Assembly: GCF_002582035.1 (NCBI RefSeq)
Contig: NZ_NUQE01000010.1
Span: forward strand, 62,001 to 126,000
Source: Bacillus pseudomycoides
Lineage (GTDB): Bacteria > Bacillota > Bacilli > Bacillales > Bacillaceae_G
Length of the DNA stretch: 64,000 bases
Direction of reading: 5' to 3'
The notes under the pieces are model-generated. The model was given only the letters and a program-made list of their open reading frames with translations, did not search any database and was not told the origin of the DNA. A program made the position numbers and the translations under genes. Positions 34,726-43,875 of this stretch are shown here, in pieces. Numbering within the stretch: the stretch's first letter is position 1; each line of letters starts with the position of its first letter.

Positions 34726-35418
34726 TCATCTTAATTTTAGCTTTTTTAACTCTTCTTCAGGAATATCTCTATGTTTGTAATTAATCGTTTCTATATCATT
34801 TCCCCTTATGCGAAAAGTAATTGTATCTTCTCCATAGGGGGGATTATGTGCACCTTCAAAAGTTTGAACTTGAACCGTTACATAGAAAATATAATTTGCT
34901 TCATCCTTTTCGATTTCAAGTATTTTTTCAGCACCTCGGTCCCAAAGTTTAGGTTCTTTATAATAATCGTTAACTTCTTTACTTATCTGTTCTAATAAGA
35001 GATTAATCAATACCTCTTTTAGAAACTCTTTGGGTACTGGTATTCTGTTTATCCTCTTTCTTTTAACATCTATAATTTTCCAATTCTCGTCGTCCTTTTC
35101 GACCGTATAAAGCACATTCGCACCCTCTTTTTTCCAAAGGTGAAAATAACCTTTATTCCCTTTAATATATAATCGAGGTTCATCAATCCACTCACGCTCC
35201 GTTTGAACTATCCCCAAAAATAATTGAGTAAGTGGAGTTATCCTATAACCTAATTGATTAAAGTCACCGAATGAATAAAGTTCATATCCAGTTAAATCAA
35301 TATCAAAATAATTTATTGTATCATCTTTTTTATGTTGGATTACTTTTGCTTGAATAGGAAAAAAAGAAGGAAAAATAATCATACTTGTGACAACTAATAA
35401 GAATAATATTTTCTTCAT
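34726..35418 (-). CDS. Secreted DUF3888 protein
   Basis: 230 residues. Signal peptide MKKILFLLVVTSMIIFPSFF up to about PIQA. N-terminal part (25-125) reads as a beta-rich domain of unknown type. The C-terminal DUF3888 domain follows: LKEVLINLLLEQISKEVNDYY, EPKLWDRGAEKILEIEKDE, YIFYVTVQVQTFEGAHNPPYG EDTITFRI. DUF3888 proteins are small Bacillus secreted proteins without a known role. Its Shine-Dalgarno (GAGGTGATTT) and the first bases of ATG 35418 lie in the arm of a 13-bp hairpin, so translation may be controlled by RNA structure. Confidence 0.8.
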   Translation of the reverse strand: MKKILFLLVVTSMIIFPSFFPIQAKVIQHKKDDTINYFDIDLTGYELYSFGDFNQLGYRITPLTQLFLGIVQTEREWIDEPRLYIKGNKGYFHLWKKEGANVLYTVEKDDENWKIIDVKRKRINRIPVPKEFLKEVLINLLLEQISKEVNDYYKEPKLWDRGAEKILEIEKDEANYIFYVTVQVQTFEGAHNPPYGEDTITFRIRGNDIETINYKHRDIPEEELKKLKLR

Positions 35419-35459
35419 AAATCACCTCATTTTATTATGTGAAAGTTGAGGTGATTTAT
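35417..35459 (-). promoter_or_regulatory. Hairpin that would hide the DUF3888 ribosome site and start codon
   Basis: On the minus-strand mRNA ATAAATCACCTCA pairs perfectly with TGAGGTGATTTAT (13 bp, 17-base loop). The second arm contains the Shine-Dalgarno GAGGTGAT and the AU of the AUG. Read on the plus strand the same sequence looks like a terminator (TATTTTTTT follows), but no plus-strand gene ends here. It could be a thermometer-like or ligand-controlled switch. Confidence 0.55.
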
Positions 35460-35916
35460 ATTTTTTTGCTCAAATAAACTATCTGTTAATTAAATTTAGG
35501 CTAAATAAAATCCAAGCTGAAATATATATTTATTCGTTTAAAACTCTTTATGAGTTAACATAATTATGATTTTCGAAAACAAGCAACACGAATTCTCATC
35601 TATTCATCAAATAGAAGAAACTTAAGCTATATGCTCCCCTACTGGTGAAAAGGAAGTCATATCCCTGAATACAATCATCTCGGACGACTAGTTAAATTTA
35701 CAAATGGCATATACCATTTGCATACATGAGCAATTCTTCCGTGATAATAACTGCCGAACAAGAATATTTAATAAGTGGAATAAGTTGACGATAAATTTGT
35801 ATCCACATAACAAAAACTCGGTTCTTTTATGGGACTGTAAAGCCAAATGTTACAGAAAAACTATTCAATAATAGAATAAAATTATGTTTTTTAATAAATG
35901 ATTGCTTCTAAAACAC
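35460..35916. other. Intergenic stretch, no supported gene
   Basis: About 460 bases. The only structure noted is CAAATGG (35701-35707) and CCATTTG (35714-35720), a 7-bp inverted repeat. A short minus-strand frame there (MWIQIYRQLIPLIKYSCSAV ...) has no ribosome site. Confidence 0.35.
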
Positions 35917-35949
35917 AAAGGACTACCTCTGTACAAAAGGCCGTCCTTT
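35917..35949 (-). terminator. Possible terminator of the sigma/anti-sigma operon
   Basis: AAAGGAC and GTCCTTT with a 19-base loop; the following GTGTTTTAG is a weak T run. Confidence 0.4.
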
Positions 35950-35961
35950 CGAATGATTATG

Positions 35962-37017
35962 TTACTTCTCTAATTCAATAATAATGTCTTTTAATACCAT
36001 ATTCTCTTCACCTTTACCAGGATAAGGGGTGTACTTTCTTAAAATAACACGCGGAGTTATTATGAGTTTTGTAGCATTTTGATTAATTTTTTGAAACGTT
36101 TTACTCCAACCCACATTATAAGAACTTTCCCCTTTTCCTCCATTTCCTTGACCTGAATAACTATTCCCTAAGTCATCTTTAATTGTTAAATCAACGTATA
36201 CTTCATCCCATGTATTTCTTACTTTCTCGGAAATTTCGTGGTTGTAATAAACAATAAATGACATTGGTGATATAGATAATTTCTCAATAGACACTTTTAC
36301 TCCATCTTTTTCTACACTACTATGAATCAATTTCGATTTGCTTTCTGTTGCCTTTTGAGTAATTTCAAAGTTCCAATTCCCTTTTATTTCTTTTTGCTTA
36401 TCTGGAATCTGAATACTGTCTATTTCCCATTTTATGTTTACAATATCTTCTTCATTCGCTTCCATGTTACTAGCTGTTAATAAACCTACATATTTATTTT
36501 CATCTACTTTTTTAATTCCATTAGTTGCTCCTAAGGCTGTGCCCCCTTTTATTTTTAGAGAATCAGAAGTAAATGGGTTTTCACCTAAATCTTGATTACT
36601 TTCAATAGAATAGGTTAGAGATACTGTCTTTCCATCATAAATTGCATCATGTATCGTGAATTTGACCCCATTACTTTCTTGAATAAGATTGATTTCATTC
36701 GAGTATTGCTTATAATCTTGATGAAGCTCAGTTCCTTCCTCCTTATTCATTTTAACTTCATCATGAAGTTCAGTTCTTCCATTATCCAAAAATCTAAAGA
36801 TATCTCCTATTACAGGAATACTTCCAGCAGAAGCTGGGAACGTTAATCCAAGCGTTGTAGCTATTAAGCCAACTATGATGGAGGCTATTGCCACATTTTG
36901 TTTCCAATTTTTCATTTTTTTCTTCTTACTATGTAAAAGATTCTCGATATCCACATATTGAGGAAATGAAGTTCCATTTACTTTTTCACGAAATGCCTTC
37001 TTTATTTCTCGATCCAT
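35962..37017 (-). CDS. Anti-sigma factor with DUF4179 domain
   Basis: 351 residues. A short cytosolic N-terminus (1-40: MDREIKKAFREKVNGTSFPQ ...) leads into one TM (about 42-62, VAIASIIVGLIATTLGLTFP). The extracytosolic DUF4179 domain follows: VIGDIFRFLDNGRT, FTIHDAIYDGKTVSLTYSIE, then Ig-like beta segments to the end. This is the layout of anti-sigma factors paired with SigV/SigM-like ECF sigmas in Bacillus. The gene overlaps the sigma gene by 16 bases, so the two are made in step. It likely holds the sigma at the membrane until an envelope signal arrives. Confidence 0.88.
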   Translation of the reverse strand: MDREIKKAFREKVNGTSFPQYVDIENLLHSKKKKMKNWKQNVAIASIIVGLIATTLGLTFPASAGSIPVIGDIFRFLDNGRTELHDEVKMNKEEGTELHQDYKQYSNEINLIQESNGVKFTIHDAIYDGKTVSLTYSIESNQDLGENPFTSDSLKIKGGTALGATNGIKKVDENKYVGLLTASNMEANEEDIVNIKWEIDSIQIPDKQKEIKGNWNFEITQKATESKSKLIHSSVEKDGVKVSIEKLSISPMSFIVYYNHEISEKVRNTWDEVYVDLTIKDDLGNSYSGQGNGGKGESSYNVGWSKTFQKINQNATKLIITPRVILRKYTPYPGKGEENMVLKDIIIELEK

Positions 37018-37577
37018 ACACTCACCTCCGTATCACGATCTAGAAAAATATTATGAGCCAAATGATCTTTCAGCTTTTCTTTTGCTTTATAAAGACGAGA
37101 TTTTACCGTCCCTTCTTTCACATCCAATACTTCCGAAATTTCTAAGATGGATAAATCTTGATAATAAAAAAGAATAATAACGATTTGATGTTTAATAGAC
37201 AATTGTTGCACAGCATCTAGAATCATCTGTGATTCTTCTTTTACGAGACAATTATGTTCTGGTGTTTTGCCATCTTTTATACGAAACCATGTTTCAGGTT
37301 GCAAAAGAGAAAAACGTTTTTTCCGTTTTTGTTTTAATGTTGTATGAATTAAAACTTGATGAAACCACGTTTTAAACGAGGCAACCTCTTCATTAAAACG
37401 ATGAATAGATTTATATGTTTGTATCAGCGATTCTTGTACTGCATCTTCCGCTAATCCCTTATCATCTAATATGAGATATGATGTTTGGTATGCTTTTTTT
37501 ATATACGGCTGCAACAATTGATTAAATGCCTCATTATCTCCTTGTTTTACTTGTTGAATTAACTGTTTCTCATCCAA
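37002..37577 (-). CDS. ECF-type RNA polymerase sigma factor
   Basis: 191 residues. Region 2: FNQLLQPYIKKAYQTSYLIL DDKGLAEDAVQESLIQTYKS and FKTWFHQVLIH. Region 4: LDAVQQLSIKHQIVIILFYY QDLSILEISEVLDVKEGTVK SRLYKAKEKL with a clear HTH. There is no region 1 or 3, as in all ECF sigmas. The ~35-residue linker with QPETWFRIKDGKTPE is longer than usual. GGAGGGGAGACTTTGG precedes ATG 37577. Co-encoded anti-sigma overlaps its end. Upstream, GTGAACTTTTTTC could be the -35 of an autoregulatory ECF promoter, but I see no clean -10. Confidence 0.92.
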   Translation of the reverse strand: MDEKQLIQQVKQGDNEAFNQLLQPYIKKAYQTSYLILDDKGLAEDAVQESLIQTYKSIHRFNEEVASFKTWFHQVLIHTTLKQKRKKRFSLLQPETWFRIKDGKTPEHNCLVKEESQMILDAVQQLSIKHQIVIILFYYQDLSILEISEVLDVKEGTVKSRLYKAKEKLKDHLAHNIFLDRDTEVSVWIEK

Positions 37578-37888
37578 AGTCTCCCCTCCTTATTTTTCAT
37601 TCTATATACTTATTACCATGGAATCTGAAAAAAGTTCACTTTCTTACGAATATTTACATATTTTTTCTTCCGTTGCTCGCTCTGTCATACGTCACTTTAT
37701 AAGTATTATGAGAAAAAGATAAATTTACGTATTTCTTACTAAGGCTGTGTTAAAGAATGAAATTGCTCTTATTCTTTAACGACTGAGCCAAGTTAGTTGA
37801 ATAATTGATTTCTAGATTCATCCATAATACCCAAACCAATGTTAGGGAATAATAACCTTTGACACCATTCTAAAGGGGATATATTGAA

Positions 37889-38740
37889 ATGAAAATAATG
37901 CTCATTCTCTTACTCTCATTAAGGATTTTAAACTCTTCTTCAATACTTATTTTCGCTAACGAGAATCAGAAAGAAAATCTATTGAAAATTGTTAAGGAGT
38001 TTAAATCGTCAAATTCACTACTTGTAAGTCCTGAAAATCCTTTTTCTACAAAGCCAATTCTACTCTACGACCTCAACCAAGATGGGCAGAAAGAAATAAT
38101 CGTTACTTTTCAAATTAAAGCAAAAGAACAACCCTCTCTCTCTCAGTTTGGAGTAATGGTTTTGAAGAGAGAAAATAATAATTGGCAAAAAATTTGGGAG
38201 ACAAAAACGCAAGGCGTTGGTCTGGAGTTTTCTGGTTTAGCTGATATTACTGGTGATGGTATAAAAGAATATTTATTTGGTGTTACAATTGGTGCAGCAG
38301 CAGGAAATAAACTTGAAGTTTTCCAGTGGAATGATAACTCCTTCAAAAAGATTGCAGATGTTCCTTATCATAAGATGGATATTTTGAACGGAAATCAAAA
38401 GGTAGGTTTAGCCATTTGGCAGTGGTATCTTACTGATAGCTATCTTGTAGATACATTAAAATGGAATGGTAAAAAATTGACTTTTAATGAAGATTTATAT
38501 TCTCAATACTATCCTATCATTGAAAAATTCTATAGCGATAAAATTTCAAAAATGGATGCCTGGTTTTATTGGTACTGTCTTGCGGATGCGCAAATAAAGG
38601 CAAATTTATTGGAAGAAGCTGCTAACTCTATTCACAAAGGACATTCATTAGCAAAGCAATTATCGATGCCAGATGTAGTTCAAAATTTTAACGAATTAAC
38701 CAACAGACTTAAAGAAAAGAAAAAACACTTTTCCAACTAA
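37889..38740 (+). CDS. Secreted FG-GAP/VCBS-like repeat protein with C-terminal helical tail
   Basis: 283 residues. Signal peptide to about residue 23 (ends LIFA). Two FG-GAP-like blades with calcium-loop motifs are visible: YDLNQDGQKEIIVTFQ near 55-70 and LADITGDGIKEYLFGVTIGA near 117-137. A third partial repeat is LEVFQWNDNSFKKIADV. The last ~75 residues (KISKMDAWFYWYCLADAQIK ANLLEEAANSIHKGHSLAKQ) look like a TPR-type helical pair. Function unknown. AAAGGGGAT precedes ATG 37889. It lies between exact 14-bp inverted repeats and may be a passenger gene. Confidence 0.7.
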   Translation: MKIMLILLLSLRILNSSSILIFANENQKENLLKIVKEFKSSNSLLVSPENPFSTKPILLYDLNQDGQKEIIVTFQIKAKEQPSLSQFGVMVLKRENNNWQKIWETKTQGVGLEFSGLADITGDGIKEYLFGVTIGAAAGNKLEVFQWNDNSFKKIADVPYHKMDILNGNQKVGLAIWQWYLTDSYLVDTLKWNGKKLTFNEDLYSQYYPIIEKFYSDKISKMDAWFYWYCLADAQIKANLLEEAANSIHKGHSLAKQLSMPDVVQNFNELTNRLKEKKKHFSN

Positions 38741-38755
38741 AAACAATTCTAAAGC

Positions 38756-38780
38756 TTGAAGAAACGCTTCTTCAACTTTT
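38756..38780 (+). terminator. Terminator after the FG-GAP-like gene
   Basis: TTGAAGAA and TTCTTCAA around ACGC, then CTTTTA. Confidence 0.6.
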
Positions 38781-38974
38781 ATCGTGCCACAAGATTCATT
38801 GCCAATTTCGAGTGAGGATGAAACATCACCTCATCCCTACTATACGTAAGATCCCTTTGTGGACTAATCTACTTTATAGGAATGGTTACCTTTTTCTTAT
38901 ATGAGTATTCAACATTAAAATTTAACACAGCCTTCAATTAAAATAACATACATTCACCCTAAATCAAAAACAAA

Positions 38975-39010
38975 CAAGAACTCCATTATAATTTCCAAAT
39001 GAAGTTCTTG
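38975..39010 (-). terminator. Terminator of the chemoreceptor gene
   Basis: CAAGAACTCCATT and AATGAAGTTCTTG (one mismatch) flank a 10-base loop; TTTGTTTTTG follows on the minus strand. Confidence 0.8.
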
Positions 39011-39023
39011 TTGTAGTAACATG

Positions 39024-40496
39024 TTATTGATTTAATTCAGACATTTGTCTTTCAAGTTTTCCAAAACCTTCGGATAAATCAACGATGCCCTTTTGTTGTG
39101 TAGATACAAGACTAAGTACATCTTCCAGGCCATTTTTGCTCGTGTCCGTAATGTCTGCACTAATTTCAACCTTAGTAGTCACTTCTTGCATCATTCCTTG
39201 TACATCGACAATGAAATCTTGTAGGTACTTTGTTTTTTCCGAGAAGCCCTTCATATACGAATCCACATCAGAGAAAATAGCTTTCACTTCGACCATACCC
39301 TCTCTATTTTTCTCAATAGATTCTTGTGATTCAGAAATGGTAGAAGATGCAAGCTTTATTTTTTCACGAAATGCCAAGAGCAATGCTGAAATAGAGTCTG
39401 AAGATGATTTCGTGGATTCTGCAAGTTTTCTTACTTCCTCTGCTACAATAGCAAAACCACGACCATGTTCTCCAGCTCTTGCCGCTTCAATGGAAGCATT
39501 TAACGCAAGAAGATTGGTTTGAGCAGAAATATCAGCAATCGTTTGAATAATTTTTTCAATGGATTCTGTCTCCACATGGAGTTCTTGCATCAAATTGATA
39601 GTAGTTTGGATGCTTCCATTAAACTCTTCCAAATCACTTTCCAGATGATCTATTCGCTTACTACTTTCAATAGTTGCTTCTTTCGTAGATTCAACATAAT
39701 TGTGCATTTCTGTTACCGATTGTGTCATGTCACCAACTTGTCCATTTGTTGAATCCATTTCTTTTCGCAATTCAATAGAATGCTCAGTTTGAACGGTAAA
39801 CGAATGTAATATATCTTCAATTGAGGCTACAATTTCGATTGCTCGTTTGTTTGCACCCTCTGTTTCTTTGTTCAAGCTTTCTTGATACGTGTTCATAGAA
39901 ACAATCGATTCATTAATTCTTTCTAACACGTTTTCTAGAGATTCTTTGGATTGGATTGCTTCTAATTTCTGCGTCTCATTTTCTTCTTGCAATTTAATAT
40001 TAAATTTAGCTTGTAACGAACTAACAACAGAAACACACACCAAAGTCAGTAAATAATAAACCAAATCTTTCAATTGATTAGAATGAAAAATAAGCTCACC
40101 ATTACTAAAAAAGTGATAAGTCTCTAACCCTAACGCTATTGCAAGAGTGATTACATTCACCACTTTATTTTGATAAATCCCCATTATAGCAATGAAGAAA
40201 TATAAAAATGTTATATTAATCATATGAGGATCAAGTTCAAGTAGTATGGCAAAAAAACCCCCTATCACTACGAGATTGAAATATACCATTATCGGAGCCA
40301 TTTTTTCCCGCATATTTTCTCTATTTGATATATACGCCATAGGTGCTAATATTAAATAGATAATTCCCAGTATACTTAATATTACGCTTAAAGGTATCCC
40401 AATTATAATATTTAAAACCTGCAGTGCCGTAATAATACTTGCGAAAACGATAACGATCCAGTTATTGCGCCTTCTCAATAAATCTAAGTTTTCCAT
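39024..40496 (-). CDS. Methyl-accepting chemotaxis protein with six-TM N-terminus
   Basis: 490 residues. Residues 12-165 form about six TM helices with only short loops, so there is no classic extracytosolic sensor domain. A coiled-coil stretch follows. The signalling tip is [40 protein letters not shown], nearly identical to the family consensus. It would pass signals to CheA/CheW. The membrane-only input suggests sensing of a lipid-soluble ligand or membrane state (inference). It is the second gene after the GNAT-like acyltransferase (46-base gap, same strand), so sensor and enzyme may be functionally linked. Confidence 0.93.
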   Translation of the reverse strand: MENLDLLRRRNNWIVIVFASIITALQVLNIIIGIPLSVILSILGIIYLILAPMAYISNRENMREKMAPIMVYFNLVVIGGFFAILLELDPHMINITFLYFFIAIMGIYQNKVVNVITLAIALGLETYHFFSNGELIFHSNQLKDLVYYLLTLVCVSVVSSLQAKFNIKLQEENETQKLEAIQSKESLENVLERINESIVSMNTYQESLNKETEGANKRAIEIVASIEDILHSFTVQTEHSIELRKEMDSTNGQVGDMTQSVTEMHNYVESTKEATIESSKRIDHLESDLEEFNGSIQTTINLMQELHVETESIEKIIQTIADISAQTNLLALNASIEAARAGEHGRGFAIVAEEVRKLAESTKSSSDSISALLLAFREKIKLASSTISESQESIEKNREGMVEVKAIFSDVDSYMKGFSEKTKYLQDFIVDVQGMMQEVTTKVEISADITDTSKNGLEDVLSLVSTQQKGIVDLSEGFGKLERQMSELNQ

Positions 40497-40542
40497 ACCA
40501 AATTCACTTCCTTTTGTTTGTTTATTAAGTTGTTTGGATATT

Positions 40543-41118
40543 TTACGGTAACGTTACCAGTTTTTCATCTTCAATTCCCCCAGCCTCTTTATCTTTAACT
40601 GGAGAAACATACCATGAAAACCTCTCATCTTTCTTATTGTTATACATTTCTGCTACATTCAAAATTGCAGGAATTACATAATCTCCTTTATAATAAAACT
40701 CTTTATCAATTTGCTCTATTTCAAACTTATACTTGTTCTTTACCGAATTAAAAAACCTAGGATCGTAAATGCCGATTACATGAGTATACCCATACCTTTC
40801 AGCATAATCTACCATTAAACAAACCATATTTCTTCCTAGCTTCCCTCTAAATTTCGGAAGTACTGCACCACTATCCCACTCCATCACATGCATTTTATCT
40901 CCTAAAGAATTGTCAAACACATCCCTCATGAAATCCCTCGTCTTAGAATAAGGCGTAAACTCAATAGTCCCTCCGGCTTCACCCTCCTCATCCATTAGTA
41001 AGAAAAGATCTGAGCCCTCTTTTGCATATTCCATTTCAAATCCTTTCTCATCCCAAACAACTTTTTTAATTTGATGGAATGTTTGAAGATCTTTAATCGA
41101 ATTTACATATTTGTACAT
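40543..41118 (-). CDS. GNAT-fold acyltransferase (autoinducer-synthase-like)
   Basis: 191 residues from ATG 41118, where AGGAGGAATAAA gives an ideal ribosome site; a frame 24 codons longer has none. Reads as an acyl-CoA/ACP N-acyltransferase fold: [53 protein letters not shown] and [23 protein letters not shown]. This resembles the LuxI/FeeM-like branch more than ordinary GNATs, but I cannot assign a product. Co-directional with the six-TM chemoreceptor 46 bases downstream, which suggests a make-and-sense pair (inference). Confidence 0.7.
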   Translation of the reverse strand: MYKYVNSIKDLQTFHQIKKVVWDEKGFEMEYAKEGSDLFLLMDEEGEAGGTIEFTPYSKTRDFMRDVFDNSLGDKMHVMEWDSGAVLPKFRGKLGRNMVCLMVDYAERYGYTHVIGIYDPRFFNSVKNKYKFEIEQIDKEFYYKGDYVIPAILNVAEMYNNKKDERFSWYVSPVKDKEAGGIEDEKLVTLP

Positions 41119-41564
41119 TTTATTCCTCCTGATGATTGTTCTAGATGCATAAATAGAAACTGCTTTTTGAGTTTGAAACATCATATGCATTTACACTACT
41201 TAACATTTTACATTATATACAACTTACTAAATATGAGTATATTATTATATCACACTAAAATGTTTTTGTGGGAAATATAGAAATATTAATATCTAGCTCC
41301 CCCTCATTTCATAATCGTAATGTGACATTGAGCTTGTATGAGCTATATCATTAATATGAACTATGTAAATTAAAAATGAATAATTACCCAATGCTTAGAT
41401 TAAAAGACCATAAAACGAATACCAATCGGCACCACTTTTCTTTGCAATCCCTACACATCATATTGCTCGTGAGATGTGCAGTAATTACAAAATATCTATT
41501 TATATTTACCGTCCATTAGATACATTAAAAAACTTATATCTTTGTTATCGTCTTCTTATTTTTC
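41119..41564. other. Intergenic stretch with a repeat-like segment
   Basis: 446 bases. TTTTCTTTGCAATCCCTACA CATCATATT near 41434 resembles TTTTCTTTGCAAACACTACA CATCACATT near 45151. No supported gene. Confidence 0.4.
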
Positions 41565-41795
41565 TTATCGCACTTGTAATTCAGCAATCATATCTTCCAA
41601 ACGTTCTTTTTGTGCCACTAGTTCTTCTACAGAAGGTTGGTAAGACCCAGCTTGCGGTGCGCCTCCGCCAAATACTCCGTTTGGTTGTACTAGACGTTGT
41701 AATTGACCACCATTTTGTTCATATAAACGGTATCCTACCACTCCTACAACTGCTCCAGATACAAAACCCATTAAGAAATCTTTGTTTAATGCCAT
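41565..41795 (-). CDS. Small membrane-anchored protein of unknown function
   Basis: 76 residues from ATG 41795, chosen for ATGGAGGGAAAAGAAG just upstream; a 17-codon extension lacks a site. MALNKDFLMGFVSGAVVGVV GYRLYEQNG is one glycine-rich TM (about 7-24). A Pro/Gly-rich linker (VQPNGVFGGGAPQAGSYQP) and a C-terminal amphipathic helix (VEELVAQKERLEDMIAELQV) follow. This has the look of YtxH-like small Bacillus proteins, but I do not recognise an exact family. A 47-base palindromic structure lies ~57 bases upstream. Confidence 0.7.
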   Translation of the reverse strand: MALNKDFLMGFVSGAVVGVVGYRLYEQNGGQLQRLVQPNGVFGGGAPQAGSYQPSVEELVAQKERLEDMIAELQVR

Positions 41796-41851
41796 CTTCT
41801 TTTCCCTCCATTTAGGACCCCATTTTTTTGTATTTGTGGGTAACAAAATGT

Positions 41852-41898
41852 CTTAATTTAACGGGATGGAGGTACCACCACATCCCCATGAAATTAAG
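41852..41898. promoter_or_regulatory. Complex palindrome upstream of the small membrane-protein gene
   Basis: CTTAATTT/AAATTAAG (8 bp), then GGGATG/CATCCC (6 bp), then GGT/ACC around the centre. No T run on either side. It may be an operator or leader hairpin for the gene at 41795. Confidence 0.4.
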
Positions 41899-42203
41899 GA
41901 GAATTCGTGTTTCGGCTTTTGAGTCATACGAGATATACCTCAACAGCATATACCAATTGAGCCTCTCTCAAGCTTCCTATGTTGTCTGTTAACAAGTACA
42001 TATGTTTCATAACAGAAGTAAGCGTATTTATACTCACCTATCTTCTACCTTGCGCATAAAATTTAATCACACATCATATTTTACACTAGACCAAAAAAGT
42101 TGACTTAGGTAAAATTTAAAGGTGTAATGACACATTTTTGGTATAAATAAAAATCAAACCCTATTTTATAGGTTTTTAAAAATAAAAAGTACTATATCTT
42201 CAT

Positions 42204-42220
42204 TTCGCCTTAAGTAAACC
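42204..42220 (+). promoter_or_regulatory. MntR-type operator before the second mntH
   Basis: TTCGCCTTAAGTAAACC matches the B. subtilis MntR box TTTGCCTTAAGGAAACT at 12 of 17 positions, including the central GCCTTAAG. It lies 35 bases before the mntH start, so Mn2+-bound MntR would repress this gene. Confidence 0.6.
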
Positions 42221-42254
42221 AAATTGAAACAAGTTAAAAGGGGGAGGATACGTT

Positions 42255-43622
42255 ATGGATAAATTAGAACCAGCCAAAGCGCAAGATGCGGTTGTTGTAT
42301 CACACCATGAAGGATGGCGGCAACACAACAGCGATCCTAGTTTACGAGAAGTGCACAAAAGTATGAGGGTACCGAAGAAAGGAAATTTCTTTCGAAAGCT
42401 CCTTGCATTTATGGGTCCAGGTTATCTTGTTGCAGTAGGATACATGGATCCTGGAAATTGGGCTACATCGCTAGCTGGGGGATCTGCTTATAACTATACG
42501 TTACTATCTGTCATTTTAATTTCTAACTTTATGGCTATTATTTTACAGGCACTATCTGCAAAGTTAGGGATTGTAACAGGAAGAGACTTAGCACAAGCAT
42601 GTCGGGATCATTTCAGTAAGCCTGTATCATTTGTTTTATGGATATTATGTGAATTGGCTATTGCAGCTTGTGATTTAGCAGAGGTGATAGGTGCCGCTAT
42701 CGCATTAAACCTTTTATTTCACATTCCTCTTGTATGGGGCGTATGTATTACTTCATTTGATATCTTATTAATACTTTTACTGCAAAATAAAGGATTTCGT
42801 TATATTGAAGTTATTGTCATTAGTTTAATTGCAACGATTTCCGTTTGTTTTTGTGTGGAACTCTTTATGTCGCATCCACAACTAAATGAGATTGCAAAAG
42901 GCTTTGTTCCAAGTAAAGAAATTATTCAAAATCCACAAATGCTGTTTATTGCACTTGGAATTTTAGGTGCTACGGTTATGCCACATAATTTGTATTTACA
43001 TTCTTCTATCGTGCAAACGAGAAATTATGAAGAAACGTCTAAAGGAAAACGAGAAGCAATTAAGTTTTCAGTGATTGACTCTACTATCGCATTAATGTTA
43101 GCTTTATTTGTTAATGCATCAATTTTAATATTGGCAGCGTCTGCTTTTTATACAACAGGACATACCGAAGTAGCAGAAATCCAAGATGCCTATCAATTGT
43201 TAAATCCGATTCTTGGAAGTGGGATTGCGAGCGTATTATTTGCGGTTGCTTTATTAGCCTCAGGACAAAATTCTACGTTAACAGGAACGTTAGCTGGGCA
43301 AATTGTAATGGAAGGTTTTTTAAATATTCGTTTACGACCATGGATTCGCCGCTTAATTACGCGTTTAATCGCAATTATACCTGCGGTAATTGTGACACTA
43401 ATTTATGGAGAAAAAGGAACCACGGATCTTTTAGTATTAAGCCAGGTTATCCTATCTCTTCAACTTTCATTTGCAGTTATTCCTCTTGTTATGTTTACTA
43501 GTGACAAAAAGAAAATGGGTGAATTTACAAACTCACTTTGGACCAAAGTGACCGCTTGGTTTATTGCTATTGTTATCGCCATTTTAAATGCATATCTACT
43601 CTTTACTACATTTTCAGGATGA
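42255..43622 (+). CDS. mntH: NRAMP family Mn2+ transporter (second paralogue)
   Basis: 455 residues with a 45-residue hydrophilic N-terminus and 11 TMs. Metal-site motifs: [17 protein letters not shown] (TM1) and [19 protein letters not shown] (TM6). It imports Mn2+ with protons. GGGGGAGGATAC precedes ATG 42255. Unlike the paralogue at 4315, a good MntR-type box covers the promoter region, so this is the copy most likely to be manganese-repressed. The two proteins differ at many positions, so they are not a recent duplication. Confidence 0.95.
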   Translation: MDKLEPAKAQDAVVVSHHEGWRQHNSDPSLREVHKSMRVPKKGNFFRKLLAFMGPGYLVAVGYMDPGNWATSLAGGSAYNYTLLSVILISNFMAIILQALSAKLGIVTGRDLAQACRDHFSKPVSFVLWILCELAIAACDLAEVIGAAIALNLLFHIPLVWGVCITSFDILLILLLQNKGFRYIEVIVISLIATISVCFCVELFMSHPQLNEIAKGFVPSKEIIQNPQMLFIALGILGATVMPHNLYLHSSIVQTRNYEETSKGKREAIKFSVIDSTIALMLALFVNASILILAASAFYTTGHTEVAEIQDAYQLLNPILGSGIASVLFAVALLASGQNSTLTGTLAGQIVMEGFLNIRLRPWIRRLITRLIAIIPAVIVTLIYGEKGTTDLLVLSQVILSLQLSFAVIPLVMFTSDKKKMGEFTNSLWTKVTAWFIAIVIAILNAYLLFTTFSG

Positions 43623-43678
43623 AAGTATTCTAAATATAAAGTATTTGTATTATCACCATTAATCTACACTACAGAAAT

Positions 43679-43715
43679 AGAAGAAGCCTCCCTTATGTTT
43701 GAAGAGACTTCTTCT
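43679..43715 (+). terminator. Terminator of the second mntH
   Basis: AGAAGAAGCCTC and GAGACTTCTTCT with one mismatch, then ATTCTC. Confidence 0.65.
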
Positions 43716-43764
43716 ATTCTCAATCTTCTTTATTAGAATGAAACGAAAACCAGCTAACATAATA

Positions 43765-43793
43765 AAAAACCTCCTGTTTAACCAGGAGATTTT
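43765..43793 (-). terminator. Terminator downstream of the DUF1003 gene
   Basis: AACCTCCTG and CCAGGAGATT around TTTAA; on the minus strand GTTTTTTATT follows. Confidence 0.65.
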
Positions 43794-43833
43794 CTACCTT
43801 TCTTCTTTTATAAAGTTTTATAACAACTTTTTT

Positions 43834-43854
43834 ACATAGGTCCCGTTATCAGGA
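43834..43854 (+). repeat. Convergent-gap motif, copy 2
   Basis: ACATAGGTCCCGTTATCAGG A, similar to 32734 and 45414. Confidence 0.45.
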
Positions 43855-43875
43855 TTTTTTTAAAAAGTAATATAT

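Larger units (their letters stand above)
37741..38934. mobile_element. Possible non-autonomous cassette bounded by 14-bp inverted repeats
   Basis: AAGGCTGTGTTAAA (37741-37754) and TTTAACACAGCCTT (38921-38934) are exact reverse complements 1.19 kb apart, just outside one gene (37889-38740). There is no transposase inside. B. cereus-group genomes are known to carry mobile insertion cassettes with passenger genes between IS ends, which fits this layout. No target-site duplication is visible (TTACT left, CAATT right), so mobility is unproven. Confidence 0.4.

Noticed and set aside
35701-35720. PlcR box
   Set aside because: CAAATGG...CCATTTG near TATGCAAATGG does not satisfy TATGNAN4TNCATA.
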